64,000 nucleotides of DNA from an uncultured Flavobacteriales bacterium. Its GTDB lineage: Bacteria; Bacteroidota; Bacteroidia; Flavobacteriales_D; Sanyastnellaceae. Position numbers and translations under genes: made by a program. The DNA is taken from contig CALSMK010000002.1 in NCBI GenBank assembly GCA_943787435.1, positions 1 to 64,000 of the forward strand, in the 5' to 3' direction. This document shows, one piece after another, positions 51,925 to 60,854 of the stretch. Numbering within the stretch: the stretch's first letter is position 1; each line of letters begins with the position of its first letter. A model generated the notes under the pieces. It searched no databases. It was not told where the DNA came from and saw nothing but the letters and a program-made list of their open reading frames with translations.

Positions 51925-53451
51925 TCACAGTAGTGAGGCGGGAACCACCCCCCTCAGCCAAGTTTGGAAGCGCTTGGACCACCCGGCATGGTGGTCTGGA
52001 TTGCCCGCTAAGGTGGCAGGCCATGCATTGGCTGAACGCAACTCCTCGAACATGATGGCCTCCACCTGGGCCGCCATGTCTGGAGACAACATGATGGCCA
52101 CACATTCGGTGTTGAGGTTGGCGCTCCGCGGATCCAGGTTGAACGTCCCAATGACCACCTCTCGGTGGTCCACCACCATGGACTTGGCATGCAGGCCAAA
52201 GGTGGGAACATACCCCACCCTCTTCTGCTTCTCGGCGGTGATCAGGGCCTTTCGAATCTCCGCGTCGGGCCGGTATTCAAAAACCTGTACCCCAGAACCA
52301 ACCAAGGTTTCTCGGATCCGCTGGTATCCGTTGAACGCCTCCAAATTGTCGGTGGAGCAAAGGCTGTTGGTGAGGACCTTCACTTCCACACCTCGGGCTA
52401 CCGCATCCGCGAACAACCCCAAGCCAAGCTCGGTGAGGACCAAGTATGGACTCTGAATGGTCACCGATGTCTGGGCTTCTGACACCAATTTCAACAGGAC
52501 ATCTGTGCTCGCACCCCCGCCGGAAAAACCCGAAGTGCTGTTCTTGCCGGGTCGGTCAGAAACAAAGCGGACCTCCTCCAAACGATGCAACCGGCCGGCC
52601 TCAATCAACCGGGGAATCGCCTCGGGTATGCCGTCGATGAGCGCTCGGATTTCCGGCCAAAAATTGGCGGTGTCACAGGCGTAAGCATGGATCTGGTCGT
52701 AAAGGCGCTGGGGATCCTCGCTCGGACTGATGCCTCCCTCAAAGCTCACAGCCAAAGGGTGGGCCCAAAACGCCTCAAAAGATGCCTGAATGTCCTGCGC
52801 ACCCTGCCCCAAGAGCAAGACGTCTCGGTCTCGAAAATTGTAGTCTTGGTCGTAATCGAAATACTCGTCGGCCATGTTCCTGCCGCCGGTGATGGCCACT
52901 TGACCGTCCACGACAAAGGTTTTGTTGTGCATCCTTTGGTTGAAGCCTTGAAAATCAGTCACCGCTTGCCGAACCTTTTGGAAGGTGTTCTTGCCCTCAT
53001 TCGGGTTGTATACCCGGATGGAAATGTTGGGGTGGGCATTCAATGCCACCACGTCTTCAGCCGACACATCCAACATGAAATCATCCACCAACATGCGGAC
53101 TTGAACGCCTCGATTTGCAGCGCGGAGGATGTGGTCCAATGCGATGATTCCCACATTGTCCATGGAGAAGATGAAGTACTGAATGTCAATGGACCTCGTG
53201 GCATTTTGCCCCAACCATGCCCTGGCAAAAACGGCTTCCTCTCCCTCTTCCAAAACGTAGGCCCAAGTGGCCGTGCTGTCTTGGATTCCGGCCGACAACA
53301 TCTGCGATTCAATGCCCGAATTGGCGTCGACTGCCCAAGGCTCTTCACACGGCGAACCTGGCCCTGCATAGGAAGACAACCTGTCATTTAGAGATTCTTC
53401 GGTGCACCCTACACACACCAAGATCAAAAAAGGAATCCCCCACTTGTACAT
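51925..53451 (-). CDS. Phospholipase-D-family lipoprotein
   Basis: 508 residues. N-terminal MYKWGIPFLILVCVGC looks like a lipoprotein signal (Cys16; the -3 residue is Cys, so the lipobox is not ideal). Two PLD half-sites: HNKTFVVDGQVAITGGRN (~175) and HAKSMVVDHREVVIGTFNLDPRS. DIQYFIFSMDNVGIIALDHILRAANRGVQVRMLVDD is the N-terminal HKD lead-in. The layout fits the cardiolipin synthase C / YmdC group, which would act on phospholipids in the periplasm. It lies 27 nt after the TonB receptor gene on the same strand. Confidence 0.88.
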   Translation of the reverse strand: MYKWGIPFLILVCVGCTEESLNDRLSSYAGPGSPCEEPWAVDANSGIESQMLSAGIQDSTATWAYVLEEGEEAVFARAWLGQNATRSIDIQYFIFSMDNVGIIALDHILRAANRGVQVRMLVDDFMLDVSAEDVVALNAHPNISIRVYNPNEGKNTFQKVRQAVTDFQGFNQRMHNKTFVVDGQVAITGGRNMADEYFDYDQDYNFRDRDVLLLGQGAQDIQASFEAFWAHPLAVSFEGGISPSEDPQRLYDQIHAYACDTANFWPEIRALIDGIPEAIPRLIEAGRLHRLEEVRFVSDRPGKNSTSGFSGGGASTDVLLKLVSEAQTSVTIQSPYLVLTELGLGLFADAVARGVEVKVLTNSLCSTDNLEAFNGYQRIRETLVGSGVQVFEYRPDAEIRKALITAEKQKRVGYVPTFGLHAKSMVVDHREVVIGTFNLDPRSANLNTECVAIMLSPDMAAQVEAIMFEELRSANAWPATLAGNPDHHAGWSKRFQTWLRGVVPASLL

Positions 53452-53456
53452 GAAGT

Positions 53457-53463
53457 CAAGGTA
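53457..53463 (-). promoter_or_regulatory. -7-like element TACCTTG before the PLD lipoprotein gene
   Basis: TACCTTG on the minus strand lies 5 nt before the ATG at 53451 and overlaps the short gap after the TonB receptor. No good -33 element. Confidence 0.3.
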
Positions 53464-53478
53464 GCGTCAATCTGCGCT

Positions 53479-55743
53479 TCAGAATGAGCACGACCACTCC
53501 AGAAAAATGCGCCTTTGTTCCATGGGACCATAAATGCGAGATGCATCAAAGTTTTCTCCAAATGGGTCACTGGAGCCCACCAATGGCGCCACCTGGGTCG
53601 AATTGGTCAGGTTCCGCAACCCCAAGGTGACGGTGTGACGGCCAAAAGGACTTTGCATGGTGTTCGATCCGAAACGCCGAAAGACTGAAGCATGTACAAG
53701 AGCATAAGGCTCACTTTCATCGCCCAATTCTTCGTTGTTGGGCAACCTCATCACCCCAACAGTTTGGGCATTGAGGTTCCAACCCCACCCTTTGTGGTCA
53801 CGGCCGATGGCCAAGGTTGTGGTGAGCGAAGGGGCAAAAGGCTGAACCTCGCCTGGACCCTGCAGGGTTTCTAACCATGCGCCCGATGACCCTTCGAATA
53901 TTTCGCTTTGGAGAAGGGTCGCACCCAAGTTGAAGCGCCAACCAAGTCCGGTCAACCAAACGTCACTTCCCACCCCTCGAGACAGCCCCACCCCTTGGAT
54001 ATTTCGATACAGAATGGCATCCGGAATGCTGTCAAAATCGGCGTAGATCCGGTCTGTGAACAAGGTGGCAAATCCATAAATGGAAGCCGAGGCGGTCCAC
54101 CGGTCATTCCCAAAATCTTTGGATGCACTCAAGTGGGCATTCCAACTCGATTCTGGGTCCAGGCCTTCCTCGGGCTGAACCACGGTGCGTGACCCATCCA
54201 AGGCTGCATGCTCTTCGGTGAACAAATGAACCCGGCGGTATCCCCGGCCGAGGTTCAATCGAACATCTGAGTTATTGCGGGACCACTTCACATTGACACG
54301 AGGGGCCAAAACCGGGGCCCTGTCCGATGGCTTTTCGATGCGCAAACCATGAATCCAAGACCACTGGGCCTGCCCTGCCCCGCCCTTGGACTCGCCGCTG
54401 TATTCAGCAAAGACAGCAGGGATCCAGACATTCATGTCGGAGTCCACCGGGGTCTCATCTTGGTAGATGTCCCAGAGCAAGCTGGCACCACCGGTGACCC
54501 TTCGGTGGTCGCGCCAACTCCAACCGCTGTGGTAGGCATCGAAGCTGGCCGTGAATTCTTCGGCGTTGAATGAGGTTAGGCCATAGGTGCTGGCCTGACG
54601 GTGATATGCAGCACCGCCTTGGTAGGTCCAGCCTTTTCCTGTGACTGGGCGCGATCCAAACACCCATTCTGAACGGAGCAGGTCGACGCGTTCGCCATAG
54701 CTCCTGGTGGTGCCTCGATCGCGCTCTTCAAAGTCCAGCTCACCGCCAAACCTTTCCTCGGCAAACAGGCGTCCTGTCAAACGGACAGCACGCTCATCTC
54801 CCCGCCGCTGATGCCGGAGCGTAGCCACCCCTCTTTGCAAGGTTGGCGCATCGGTGAATCCATCGCCATTGCCATCCAATCTTCGCTCAAAATTCAATCC
54901 GTCCAGGCCCACCTGCCAAGCCGCATCAGGTCTTCCAAACGTGGCCGAAGCCGACGCTTGATAGCGCGAATGGCTGTCCAAACGAACATTTGCAGCAGAC
55001 CTACCGGGTGTCAGAGGGGCAAGCACCACGTTCACCACTCCACCCACAGCTTGGCTGCCAAACCGAGCACTGGCTGGCCCTTGCACGACTTCGACTTGCT
55101 GGACCATGCTCAGCGGAATTCCATCCAACGCATAGGCCGAAGCCAAGCCTCCAAGCAACGGGATTCCATCGAGCAAAACCAAGGTGTATACCCCTTCTAA
55201 TCCATTGATGTGCAGGTCGTTGGTCCCACAAACACCACAAGCCACCGTCTCTCGAACCCCATTGGTGAAATCCAGCGCTTCTGCCACGTCTTGGGCCTTG
55301 AGTGAGCGCAGCGATTCTCCCGACACCACCTGGGTTCTGATGGGACTGGCCTTCACGCTCATGGGCGTCAAACTGCCGACTACGGTCGCTCCTCCCAAAG
55401 CCACCGCCAAATCCTTGAGTTCGCAACGGATCAATTGGCCGGATTGACAGGTGGATTCGAATCCAATCTGTTCATATCCAACAGCCCGCACCCGCAACCT
55501 GAGCACCTTGGATCCATCTGTAGAATCCGGCGTCCAACTGAACAAACCTTGGCTGCCTGTCATTCCCACAGGCTGGCCACCGGACCAGACGACTGCCCCT
55601 GGAACCGCCCCTCCTTGGGACTGGACTTGGATGTCACATTGTGCCCAAATCAAGGGTGATGAGAGCCCCCATGCCGCGGTGAACAAAGTCAACGCAACCC
55701 TGCGAACATTCACCTTGTGTTTCTTCCAACGTGCGTCTGACAT
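53479..55743 (-). CDS. TonB-dependent receptor with a CxxC plug motif
   Basis: 754 residues, signal peptide to about LSSPLIWAQ. N-terminal short regulatory-like domain (CDIQVQSQGGAVPGAVVWSGG). Plug: AQDVAEALDFTNGVRETVACGVCGTNDLHINGLEGVYTLVLLDGIPLLGG, QVEVVQGPASARFGSQAVGGVVNVVL. Barrel follows, ending in FLEWSCSF. The CGVCGTND motif in the plug recurs in some Bacteroidota receptors; its ligand is unknown to me and could be a metal or haem. No CarboxypepD-type repeat. Followed at once by the PLD lipoprotein gene. Confidence 0.9.
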   Translation of the reverse strand: MSDARWKKHKVNVRRVALTLFTAAWGLSSPLIWAQCDIQVQSQGGAVPGAVVWSGGQPVGMTGSQGLFSWTPDSTDGSKVLRLRVRAVGYEQIGFESTCQSGQLIRCELKDLAVALGGATVVGSLTPMSVKASPIRTQVVSGESLRSLKAQDVAEALDFTNGVRETVACGVCGTNDLHINGLEGVYTLVLLDGIPLLGGLASAYALDGIPLSMVQQVEVVQGPASARFGSQAVGGVVNVVLAPLTPGRSAANVRLDSHSRYQASASATFGRPDAAWQVGLDGLNFERRLDGNGDGFTDAPTLQRGVATLRHQRRGDERAVRLTGRLFAEERFGGELDFEERDRGTTRSYGERVDLLRSEWVFGSRPVTGKGWTYQGGAAYHRQASTYGLTSFNAEEFTASFDAYHSGWSWRDHRRVTGGASLLWDIYQDETPVDSDMNVWIPAVFAEYSGESKGGAGQAQWSWIHGLRIEKPSDRAPVLAPRVNVKWSRNNSDVRLNLGRGYRRVHLFTEEHAALDGSRTVVQPEEGLDPESSWNAHLSASKDFGNDRWTASASIYGFATLFTDRIYADFDSIPDAILYRNIQGVGLSRGVGSDVWLTGLGWRFNLGATLLQSEIFEGSSGAWLETLQGPGEVQPFAPSLTTTLAIGRDHKGWGWNLNAQTVGVMRLPNNEELGDESEPYALVHASVFRRFGSNTMQSPFGRHTVTLGLRNLTNSTQVAPLVGSSDPFGENFDASRIYGPMEQRRIFLEWSCSF

Positions 55744-55849
55744 TCAGGGTGCAAACCTCGGCATGAAAAAGGACCCATCGCCGAAACTTGCGCTTTCTTG
55801 GCTACACATGTGCCGAGCGCATGCAGCCCATTGGGGGTGACATGAAGAC

Positions 55850-56731
55850 TCAGGCTTTAACAGGCCCTTTTTCCAGCACGTGCACATCGCGCTGTGGGAA
55901 CGGAATCTCCACCCCGGAAGAGCGGAACTTGGCATCGATGGCTGAACGGATCCGGCTCTGTATGGCCATCCTGTCCCAAGGGTGCTCTACCCACCCCATG
56001 ACGCTGAAGTCAAGCGAAGAGTCCCCAAAATCCTGAAAAAACACACGAGGCTCAGGAGAAGCCAACGTTTCGGGTTGTTCCGACATGGCTTCCATCAGAA
56101 GGCGTTGAACCAAATCCACATCACTGCCATAGGCCACACCCACATTCACCTTGATTCGCGTGGACACCTCGCCTTGACTCATGTTCACTACGGCATCTCC
56201 CGCCACCTTGGCATTGGGAAGCACCAGCAGCTCTCCATCGGTCGACACCACCCGCGTAGAGCGCAAGTCTATTCGCTCGACGCGGACCAATTTCCCATCG
56301 ACATCGATCACATTTCCCACGGCTACGCCGCCCTCAAACATGAGGACAAACCCACTGATCACATCGTTGAAAAACCCTTGCAATCCAATGCCAACGCCCA
56401 CCATCAGCGCCGCCGAACCGGCCCACACCGCCGTCAAATCCAACCCCAAGACTGACAACACCGTCAAGGTGGATATGGTCCACACCACCGACGACACCAT
56501 CCGGTGAACGATAAAACGCTTGCCCTCATCCAAAGTGGAAAAGCGCTCAGCTCGCCTCAGTGCCCTGCGCAGCAAACCCAAAATGATCCGAGACATCAGA
56601 ATCACCAGCACAACCTCCACCAAATCGAAAACGGTGATGGTGTGATGACCGAGGGTCATGGAAGTAGAGAGGAATTCGTTCAAAATGAAGTCAGTTTGGG
56701 ATTCAACGATGAAGGTCACGCCAAGATGCAT
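55850..56731 (-). CDS. MscS-type mechanosensitive channel
   Basis: About 293 residues from ATG 56731; an in-frame start at 56821 would overlap the divergent serine hydrolase gene. Membrane part VFDLVEVVLVILMSRIILGLLRRALRRAERFSTLDEGKRFIVHRMVSSVVWTISTLTVLSVLGLDLTAVWAGSAALMVGVGIGLQGFFNDVISGFVLMFEGGV contains the pore helix. Beta domain VGNVIDVDGKLVRVERIDLRSTRVVSTDGELLVLPNAKV and the C-terminal domain follow. Releases solutes on osmotic downshock. Confidence 0.92.
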   Translation of the reverse strand: MHLGVTFIVESQTDFILNEFLSTSMTLGHHTITVFDLVEVVLVILMSRIILGLLRRALRRAERFSTLDEGKRFIVHRMVSSVVWTISTLTVLSVLGLDLTAVWAGSAALMVGVGIGLQGFFNDVISGFVLMFEGGVAVGNVIDVDGKLVRVERIDLRSTRVVSTDGELLVLPNAKVAGDAVVNMSQGEVSTRIKVNVGVAYGSDVDLVQRLLMEAMSEQPETLASPEPRVFFQDFGDSSLDFSVMGWVEHPWDRMAIQSRIRSAIDAKFRSSGVEIPFPQRDVHVLEKGPVKA

Positions 56732-56802
56732 CAAGGTCCTGAAGCAGACAACGGCAATGTGCCATAGATTACGTCTTCGACCACCTGTGACCGTCGGTGA
56801 CC

Positions 56803-58071
56803 ATGCCTCTTTTCTCCTCACCTTTCCTTCGCCTTCTGCTCCCTGTATTTGTTCTTGGCCTGGTTGGCCTCACCGGATGTCAAACTCCGCCACCCGCCCA
56901 TTCGAACGGCTTGAACATGACCCGTCAGCCAGCGCAATCTGGCCGCTGGCAAGCTTTGGACAGCACATTGCAAGTTTCGGTGGCCAATGGTGCGATCCCT
57001 GGGGCGGTGCTCTTGACCGCCCGAAATGGCCAAGTGGTGCTTCACCGTGCATACGGCGAAGCTGACCCGCTGACTGGGCGCAAAATGGAAACGTCGACCC
57101 TCTTTAGAATTTGCTCCCAATCCAAAGCCATCACGGCCACAGCTGCCATGCTGATGTGGGAGCGGGGACTCCTCGATTTGGATGACCCCGTATCCAAATA
57201 CATCCCTGAGTTTGCCACCCTGGGGCTCCTTGACTCGGTGCAGGCCGACACCACGTTCACCACTTTGCCAAGCAACAATCCTGTCACCATTCGTCACCTC
57301 ATGACCCACACCAATGGGATTCCGTACGGAGAGATTGGCGACCCCCGGTTCGAAAAACTGTATGCCCGCTCCGATGCCGTGGATCTGTTTCCTCGCGATG
57401 GACGGACCACGCTACAAAACGCACAAAAACTGGCGGACCTGGCGTTGATCCACGCTCCGGGTGAAAAATGGAATTACAGCTTGGGCCTCGATGTTTTGGT
57501 GGCGGTGATGGAAGTGGCTTCTGGCCGTTCCTATGCTGGGTTTCTTCAGGAGGAACTGTTCCGTCCTTTGGGGATGTATGACACCCATTTTGTGGTGCCC
57601 AAGGCTGACCGAGGCCGCTTGGCCAATGTTTTGGAGCCTGCGGACTCAGCGCAAGGCTGGAAGACGCATACCCACCCCTCCTACAGCATTGACTTTCCGG
57701 AACACCCCGAGTGGCCACTTTGCTCAGGCGGTGCTGGACTCACCAGCACAGCTGCGGATTATGCCCGCTTCCTACAAATGCACTTGGACCGTGGCATGGG
57801 GCCCCGTGGCCGTTTGCTGCAAGAAGCCACCATCGACACCATCATGGCCGATCAGACTCCGGGGCTTCTGGATGGGCCTTGGCAACAAGGATTGGCCTTT
57901 GGTGTCAAACACAGCGATCCAGGCGTGGGGCGCTTTTTCTGGAGCGGGTACTTCAACACCCAATACTTTGCCGACCCCATCACCCGGGAGATCACCGTTT
58001 TGATGAAGCAGACCTATGGCCTTCAGGACGACCCCACCAGCGCTCCTTTTGGCGCATTGCTTTGGAACTGA
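56803..58071 (+). CDS. Serine hydrolase lipoprotein, beta-lactamase class C fold
   Basis: 422 residues from ATG 56803. Lipobox VLGLVGLTGCQTPP (Cys26). Class C motifs: SQSK (S105-x-x-K108) in LFRICSQSKAITATAAML, WNYSLGLDVL (~218) for YxN/YSL, and FSSG-like SGGAGLTSTAADYARFLQ plus GLAFGVKHSDPGVGRFFWSGYFNTQYF near the end. Could be an esterase, D,D-peptidase or lipid-acting hydrolase; substrate unknown. Anchored in the envelope. Confidence 0.9.
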   Translation: MPLFSSPFLRLLLPVFVLGLVGLTGCQTPPPAHSNGLNMTRQPAQSGRWQALDSTLQVSVANGAIPGAVLLTARNGQVVLHRAYGEADPLTGRKMETSTLFRICSQSKAITATAAMLMWERGLLDLDDPVSKYIPEFATLGLLDSVQADTTFTTLPSNNPVTIRHLMTHTNGIPYGEIGDPRFEKLYARSDAVDLFPRDGRTTLQNAQKLADLALIHAPGEKWNYSLGLDVLVAVMEVASGRSYAGFLQEELFRPLGMYDTHFVVPKADRGRLANVLEPADSAQGWKTHTHPSYSIDFPEHPEWPLCSGGAGLTSTAADYARFLQMHLDRGMGPRGRLLQEATIDTIMADQTPGLLDGPWQQGLAFGVKHSDPGVGRFFWSGYFNTQYFADPITREITVLMKQTYGLQDDPTSAPFGALLWN

Positions 58072-58207
58072 CCCCCAAGTCAAGATTCTGTCCAGAGAGC
58101 GCGGGTGCGGCAACCCTCGATGGACCTGTGCCTTCATTCTTGAAGCGCGAATTCAACCGGGTCAGGCCACCTGAATTTGGCCCGCAGCGAATCTTGAAGC
58201 TAGCGGT

Positions 58208-58215
58208 TAGTTTTG
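58208..58215 (+). promoter_or_regulatory. -7 element TAGTTTTG before the secreted esterase gene
   Basis: Exact TAnnTTTG match, 5 nt before the ATG at 58221. No clear -33 element. Confidence 0.5.
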
Positions 58216-58220
58216 GGGAC

Positions 58221-59393
58221 ATGAAGTTTCAGATTTTCGCTTGTTTATTCGTCTCGCTTCTGACGGGATTTGGCTCACTTCACGCGCAATTGTCTACCCA
58301 GACCATCGACGTAGACGGCGATTCCAGAACGTATTTGGAGTACCTCCCCGAAGGGTTTGACAACGCCCAAAATCTGCCACTGGTCATGAGTTTTCATGGC
58401 GGCGGAGGCCAAGCACAAGACCAGCTCAACATCGCTGACCTGCGCGACCGCGCTGATCAGGACGGTTTTGTTTTGGTTTATCCAGATGCCATCCCCGACC
58501 CCAACGATGACGGGTCCACCAATTGGCAGGTGGTGGTTTCTGGGACACTCCCATTTACCAATCCCAACCCCCACAGTGACATTGATTTCGTGGATGCCCT
58601 GATCGACAAGATGGCCGTAGTCCACAACATCGATACTACGCGGGTTTACGCCATGGGCTATTCGAACGGTGGCGGTTTCAGCTTTGATTTGGCTTGTCGG
58701 TTGAACCACAAAATCACAGGCATTGGCGTGACGGCGCGGACCATGTATGCGGAGAGTTTTGCCGAGTGTGACGTCGTTCACCCCACCCCTGTGGTGACCA
58801 TTCTGGGGACCAACGACTTCGCATCCCCATACGATGGCGTTGTCTACGAAGGAACCCTCTACTACCACAGCAACGACGAGTGCAACGACTTCTGGATTGA
58901 GGCCAATGGCTTGCAGAGCGCTCCCGTGGTGACCGATGTCCCCAACCTCAGCACCAACGATGGCAGTTCGGCAGAACTGTACACTTGGACATCTTCAGAC
59001 GGTTGCCACGAGCTGCTCCACTATAAGGTCAATGGCGGGGACCACGACTGGCCGGGCACTTTTGGGAACATGGACTTTGTGTCTCACGAAGTCATTTGGG
59101 ATGCCTTGAGCCAGCACAACATGGAGGGACGCATTGGATGCGCCACCAGCGGCATCACCGCTGCAGAAAGCGCGGATTTAGAAATTCAGCTGTACCCCAA
59201 CCCTGTACAGACTGAACTGAAGGTCACAGGGGTTCAACCCGATGCCCCCATCGAAATCTGGAATGCGCACGGACAGTGCGTTCTCGAAACTCATTTAAAC
59301 CAAAGTGCTGCGGACATCGAACACCTCGCCACTGGGGTTTACACCCTTCAACTGCAGAACCGACAGGTTCGGCTGCGCTTCATCAAGAGGTGA
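58221..59393 (+). CDS. Secreted esterase (PHB-depolymerase / CE1-like) with T9SS tail
   Basis: 390 residues from ATG 58221. Signal peptide MKFQIFACLFVSLLTGFGSLHAQ. Esterase core: VMSFHGGGGQAQDQLN (oxyanion HGGGG, 59-63), YPDAIPDPNDDGSTNW, nucleophile elbow GYSNGG (Ser148), ILGTNDFASPYDG, and DHDWPG (His). Tail from ~310 (LEIQLYPNPVQTELKVTG, GVYTLQLQNRQVRLRFIKR) is a T9SS type-A domain. Likely cleaves polyesters, feruloyl or acetyl groups outside the cell. The gap of 149 nt after the serine hydrolase gene and its own -7 element suggest separate transcription. Confidence 0.92.
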   Translation: MKFQIFACLFVSLLTGFGSLHAQLSTQTIDVDGDSRTYLEYLPEGFDNAQNLPLVMSFHGGGGQAQDQLNIADLRDRADQDGFVLVYPDAIPDPNDDGSTNWQVVVSGTLPFTNPNPHSDIDFVDALIDKMAVVHNIDTTRVYAMGYSNGGGFSFDLACRLNHKITGIGVTARTMYAESFAECDVVHPTPVVTILGTNDFASPYDGVVYEGTLYYHSNDECNDFWIEANGLQSAPVVTDVPNLSTNDGSSAELYTWTSSDGCHELLHYKVNGGDHDWPGTFGNMDFVSHEVIWDALSQHNMEGRIGCATSGITAAESADLEIQLYPNPVQTELKVTGVQPDAPIEIWNAHGQCVLETHLNQSAADIEHLATGVYTLQLQNRQVRLRFIKR

Positions 59394-59415
59394 CAATGAC
59401 CTGAGCTCGAAAAGC

Positions 59416-60720
59416 TCAACCCAAGATTCTCAGCACTTCCTTGGCCAGGTTTTCCCGGGAGTATGCCGCTACATTCTGTGACACCTCAGGGGACGAGCCT
59501 TGGCCATTGGCTTTGGCCTCAATTTGGGCCAACAAGAAGGTCTTCATGTCCTCTTTTTGTGAGCGGCTAAACGTTTGCCCCGCAGAACACTCTGACACAA
59601 TGGATGCGGCGTCCCCATCTACTGGCCCAAGGCTCATGATGGGCACACCACTTCTCAAGTACTCGAACAACTTGCCCGTGAGGATTAGCCCATCATTGGG
59701 TACATCTGGAATCACCAGCAGCAGCAAGTCCGCTTGACTTTGAATGGCATTGATTTCGGTGTGACTGACTTCACTGCAGAACTGAATGGCCTCAAAATGG
59801 CCGAGCAAATCTTGTTGAACATCCAAAGGAATGGCACCATACAGTGTGCAGGTCAACCCTGGATATATGGCGGCACATTCTCGAATCGCATCGAACATGA
59901 CCCCGTATTGATAGAATGCCGAGAGGGTTCCAGTGTATGCGATATGGAAGCCTTCTCGCTTTTCCCCCCTGAACTCGACATTGTTAAAATCAGCCTCATC
60001 GTACCCATTGGAAACCACATGCACAGGACTGGCTGAGTTATCTGCCACAATCGACAACTTCTCCTCCACAAGCCGCTTGAGCTGGTTTCCAACGACCATC
60101 ACTTTGTCCGCCTGACGCAAACACTGCATCTCCAACTTTCGATCGATGGCCGCGGACCATTTTGAATGCCCCAACTTGGAATAATAGAAAATGTCTGTCC
60201 ATGGGTCCCGTAAATCCATGATCCAAGGGACATCAAACTCCTTTTTCAATTCATAACCAATCAATTGGGTTGAGTGTGGTGGACTTGAAGTCACCACGGC
60301 ATCGAATCTCTCCTCTTTCATGAGCCTTCTGGCCCGAGCCAAGGCCGCCCGGTTCCAGCCTTTGCGTGGATCGGGAATAAAAACATGACTGCGCAAAAAA
60401 GGGAGCCATTGAAAACCGGACTTTTCCGATTTCTGCCCCTCTGATTTGGAGACTGCGAGTGCGCTCTGCCCCCCGCCTTTGCCGAACAGTTTGTAGGGAT
60501 TGAATGCCGAGGTGCGGACGACACGAATGCCTCCGTGGACATCGTCTTTGAGCGAAGGATCCAAATGGGGGTAACTCGCATTTTGTTCCTTGACCGTGAG
60601 CACGGTGATGTCGCATCCCCATTGCGCCAGATATTTGGTCATCTTTAACCAACGCTGAACGCCTGGGCCCCCAGATGGTGGCCAGTAGTACGTAATCAGA
60701 AGAATCTTTTTTGATGCCAT
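59416..60720 (-). CDS. Glycosyltransferase, GT4-like
   Basis: 434 residues from ATG 60720. N-terminal: KKILLITYYWPPSGGPGVQRWLKMTKYLAQWGCDITVLTV; middle: DAVVTSSPPHSTQLIGYELKKEFDVPWIMDLRDPWTD; C-terminal: HIAYTGTLSAFYQYGVMFDAIREC, ADLLLLVIPDVPNDGLILTGKLFEYLRSGVPIMSLGP. This version without the usual E-x7-E spacing is common in surface-glycan clusters. Last gene of the AT-richer minus-strand cluster, 134 nt after wecB. Sugar and acceptor unknown. Confidence 0.9.
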   Translation of the reverse strand: MASKKILLITYYWPPSGGPGVQRWLKMTKYLAQWGCDITVLTVKEQNASYPHLDPSLKDDVHGGIRVVRTSAFNPYKLFGKGGGQSALAVSKSEGQKSEKSGFQWLPFLRSHVFIPDPRKGWNRAALARARRLMKEERFDAVVTSSPPHSTQLIGYELKKEFDVPWIMDLRDPWTDIFYYSKLGHSKWSAAIDRKLEMQCLRQADKVMVVGNQLKRLVEEKLSIVADNSASPVHVVSNGYDEADFNNVEFRGEKREGFHIAYTGTLSAFYQYGVMFDAIRECAAIYPGLTCTLYGAIPLDVQQDLLGHFEAIQFCSEVSHTEINAIQSQADLLLLVIPDVPNDGLILTGKLFEYLRSGVPIMSLGPVDGDAASIVSECSAGQTFSRSQKEDMKTFLLAQIEAKANGQGSSPEVSQNVAAYSRENLAKEVLRILG

Positions 60721-60854
60721 CTGCAACAGGCTTCAAGGATACAATTTTCCAAAGTAGTCCCTAAACGAATCCACCCCTTTCGTTGGCCAGCCATATCCTC
60801 CGTTCAGGGGTCCGAACCGCCGCCAGGGCATTTCACCTGTGAGATTTTATGGAA

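Noticed and set aside
59402-59418. Hairpin TGAGCT/AGCTCA between the esterase and glycosyltransferase genes as a terminator
   Set aside because: Stem of 6 bp with no T run; it overlaps the glycosyltransferase stop. Too weak to call.
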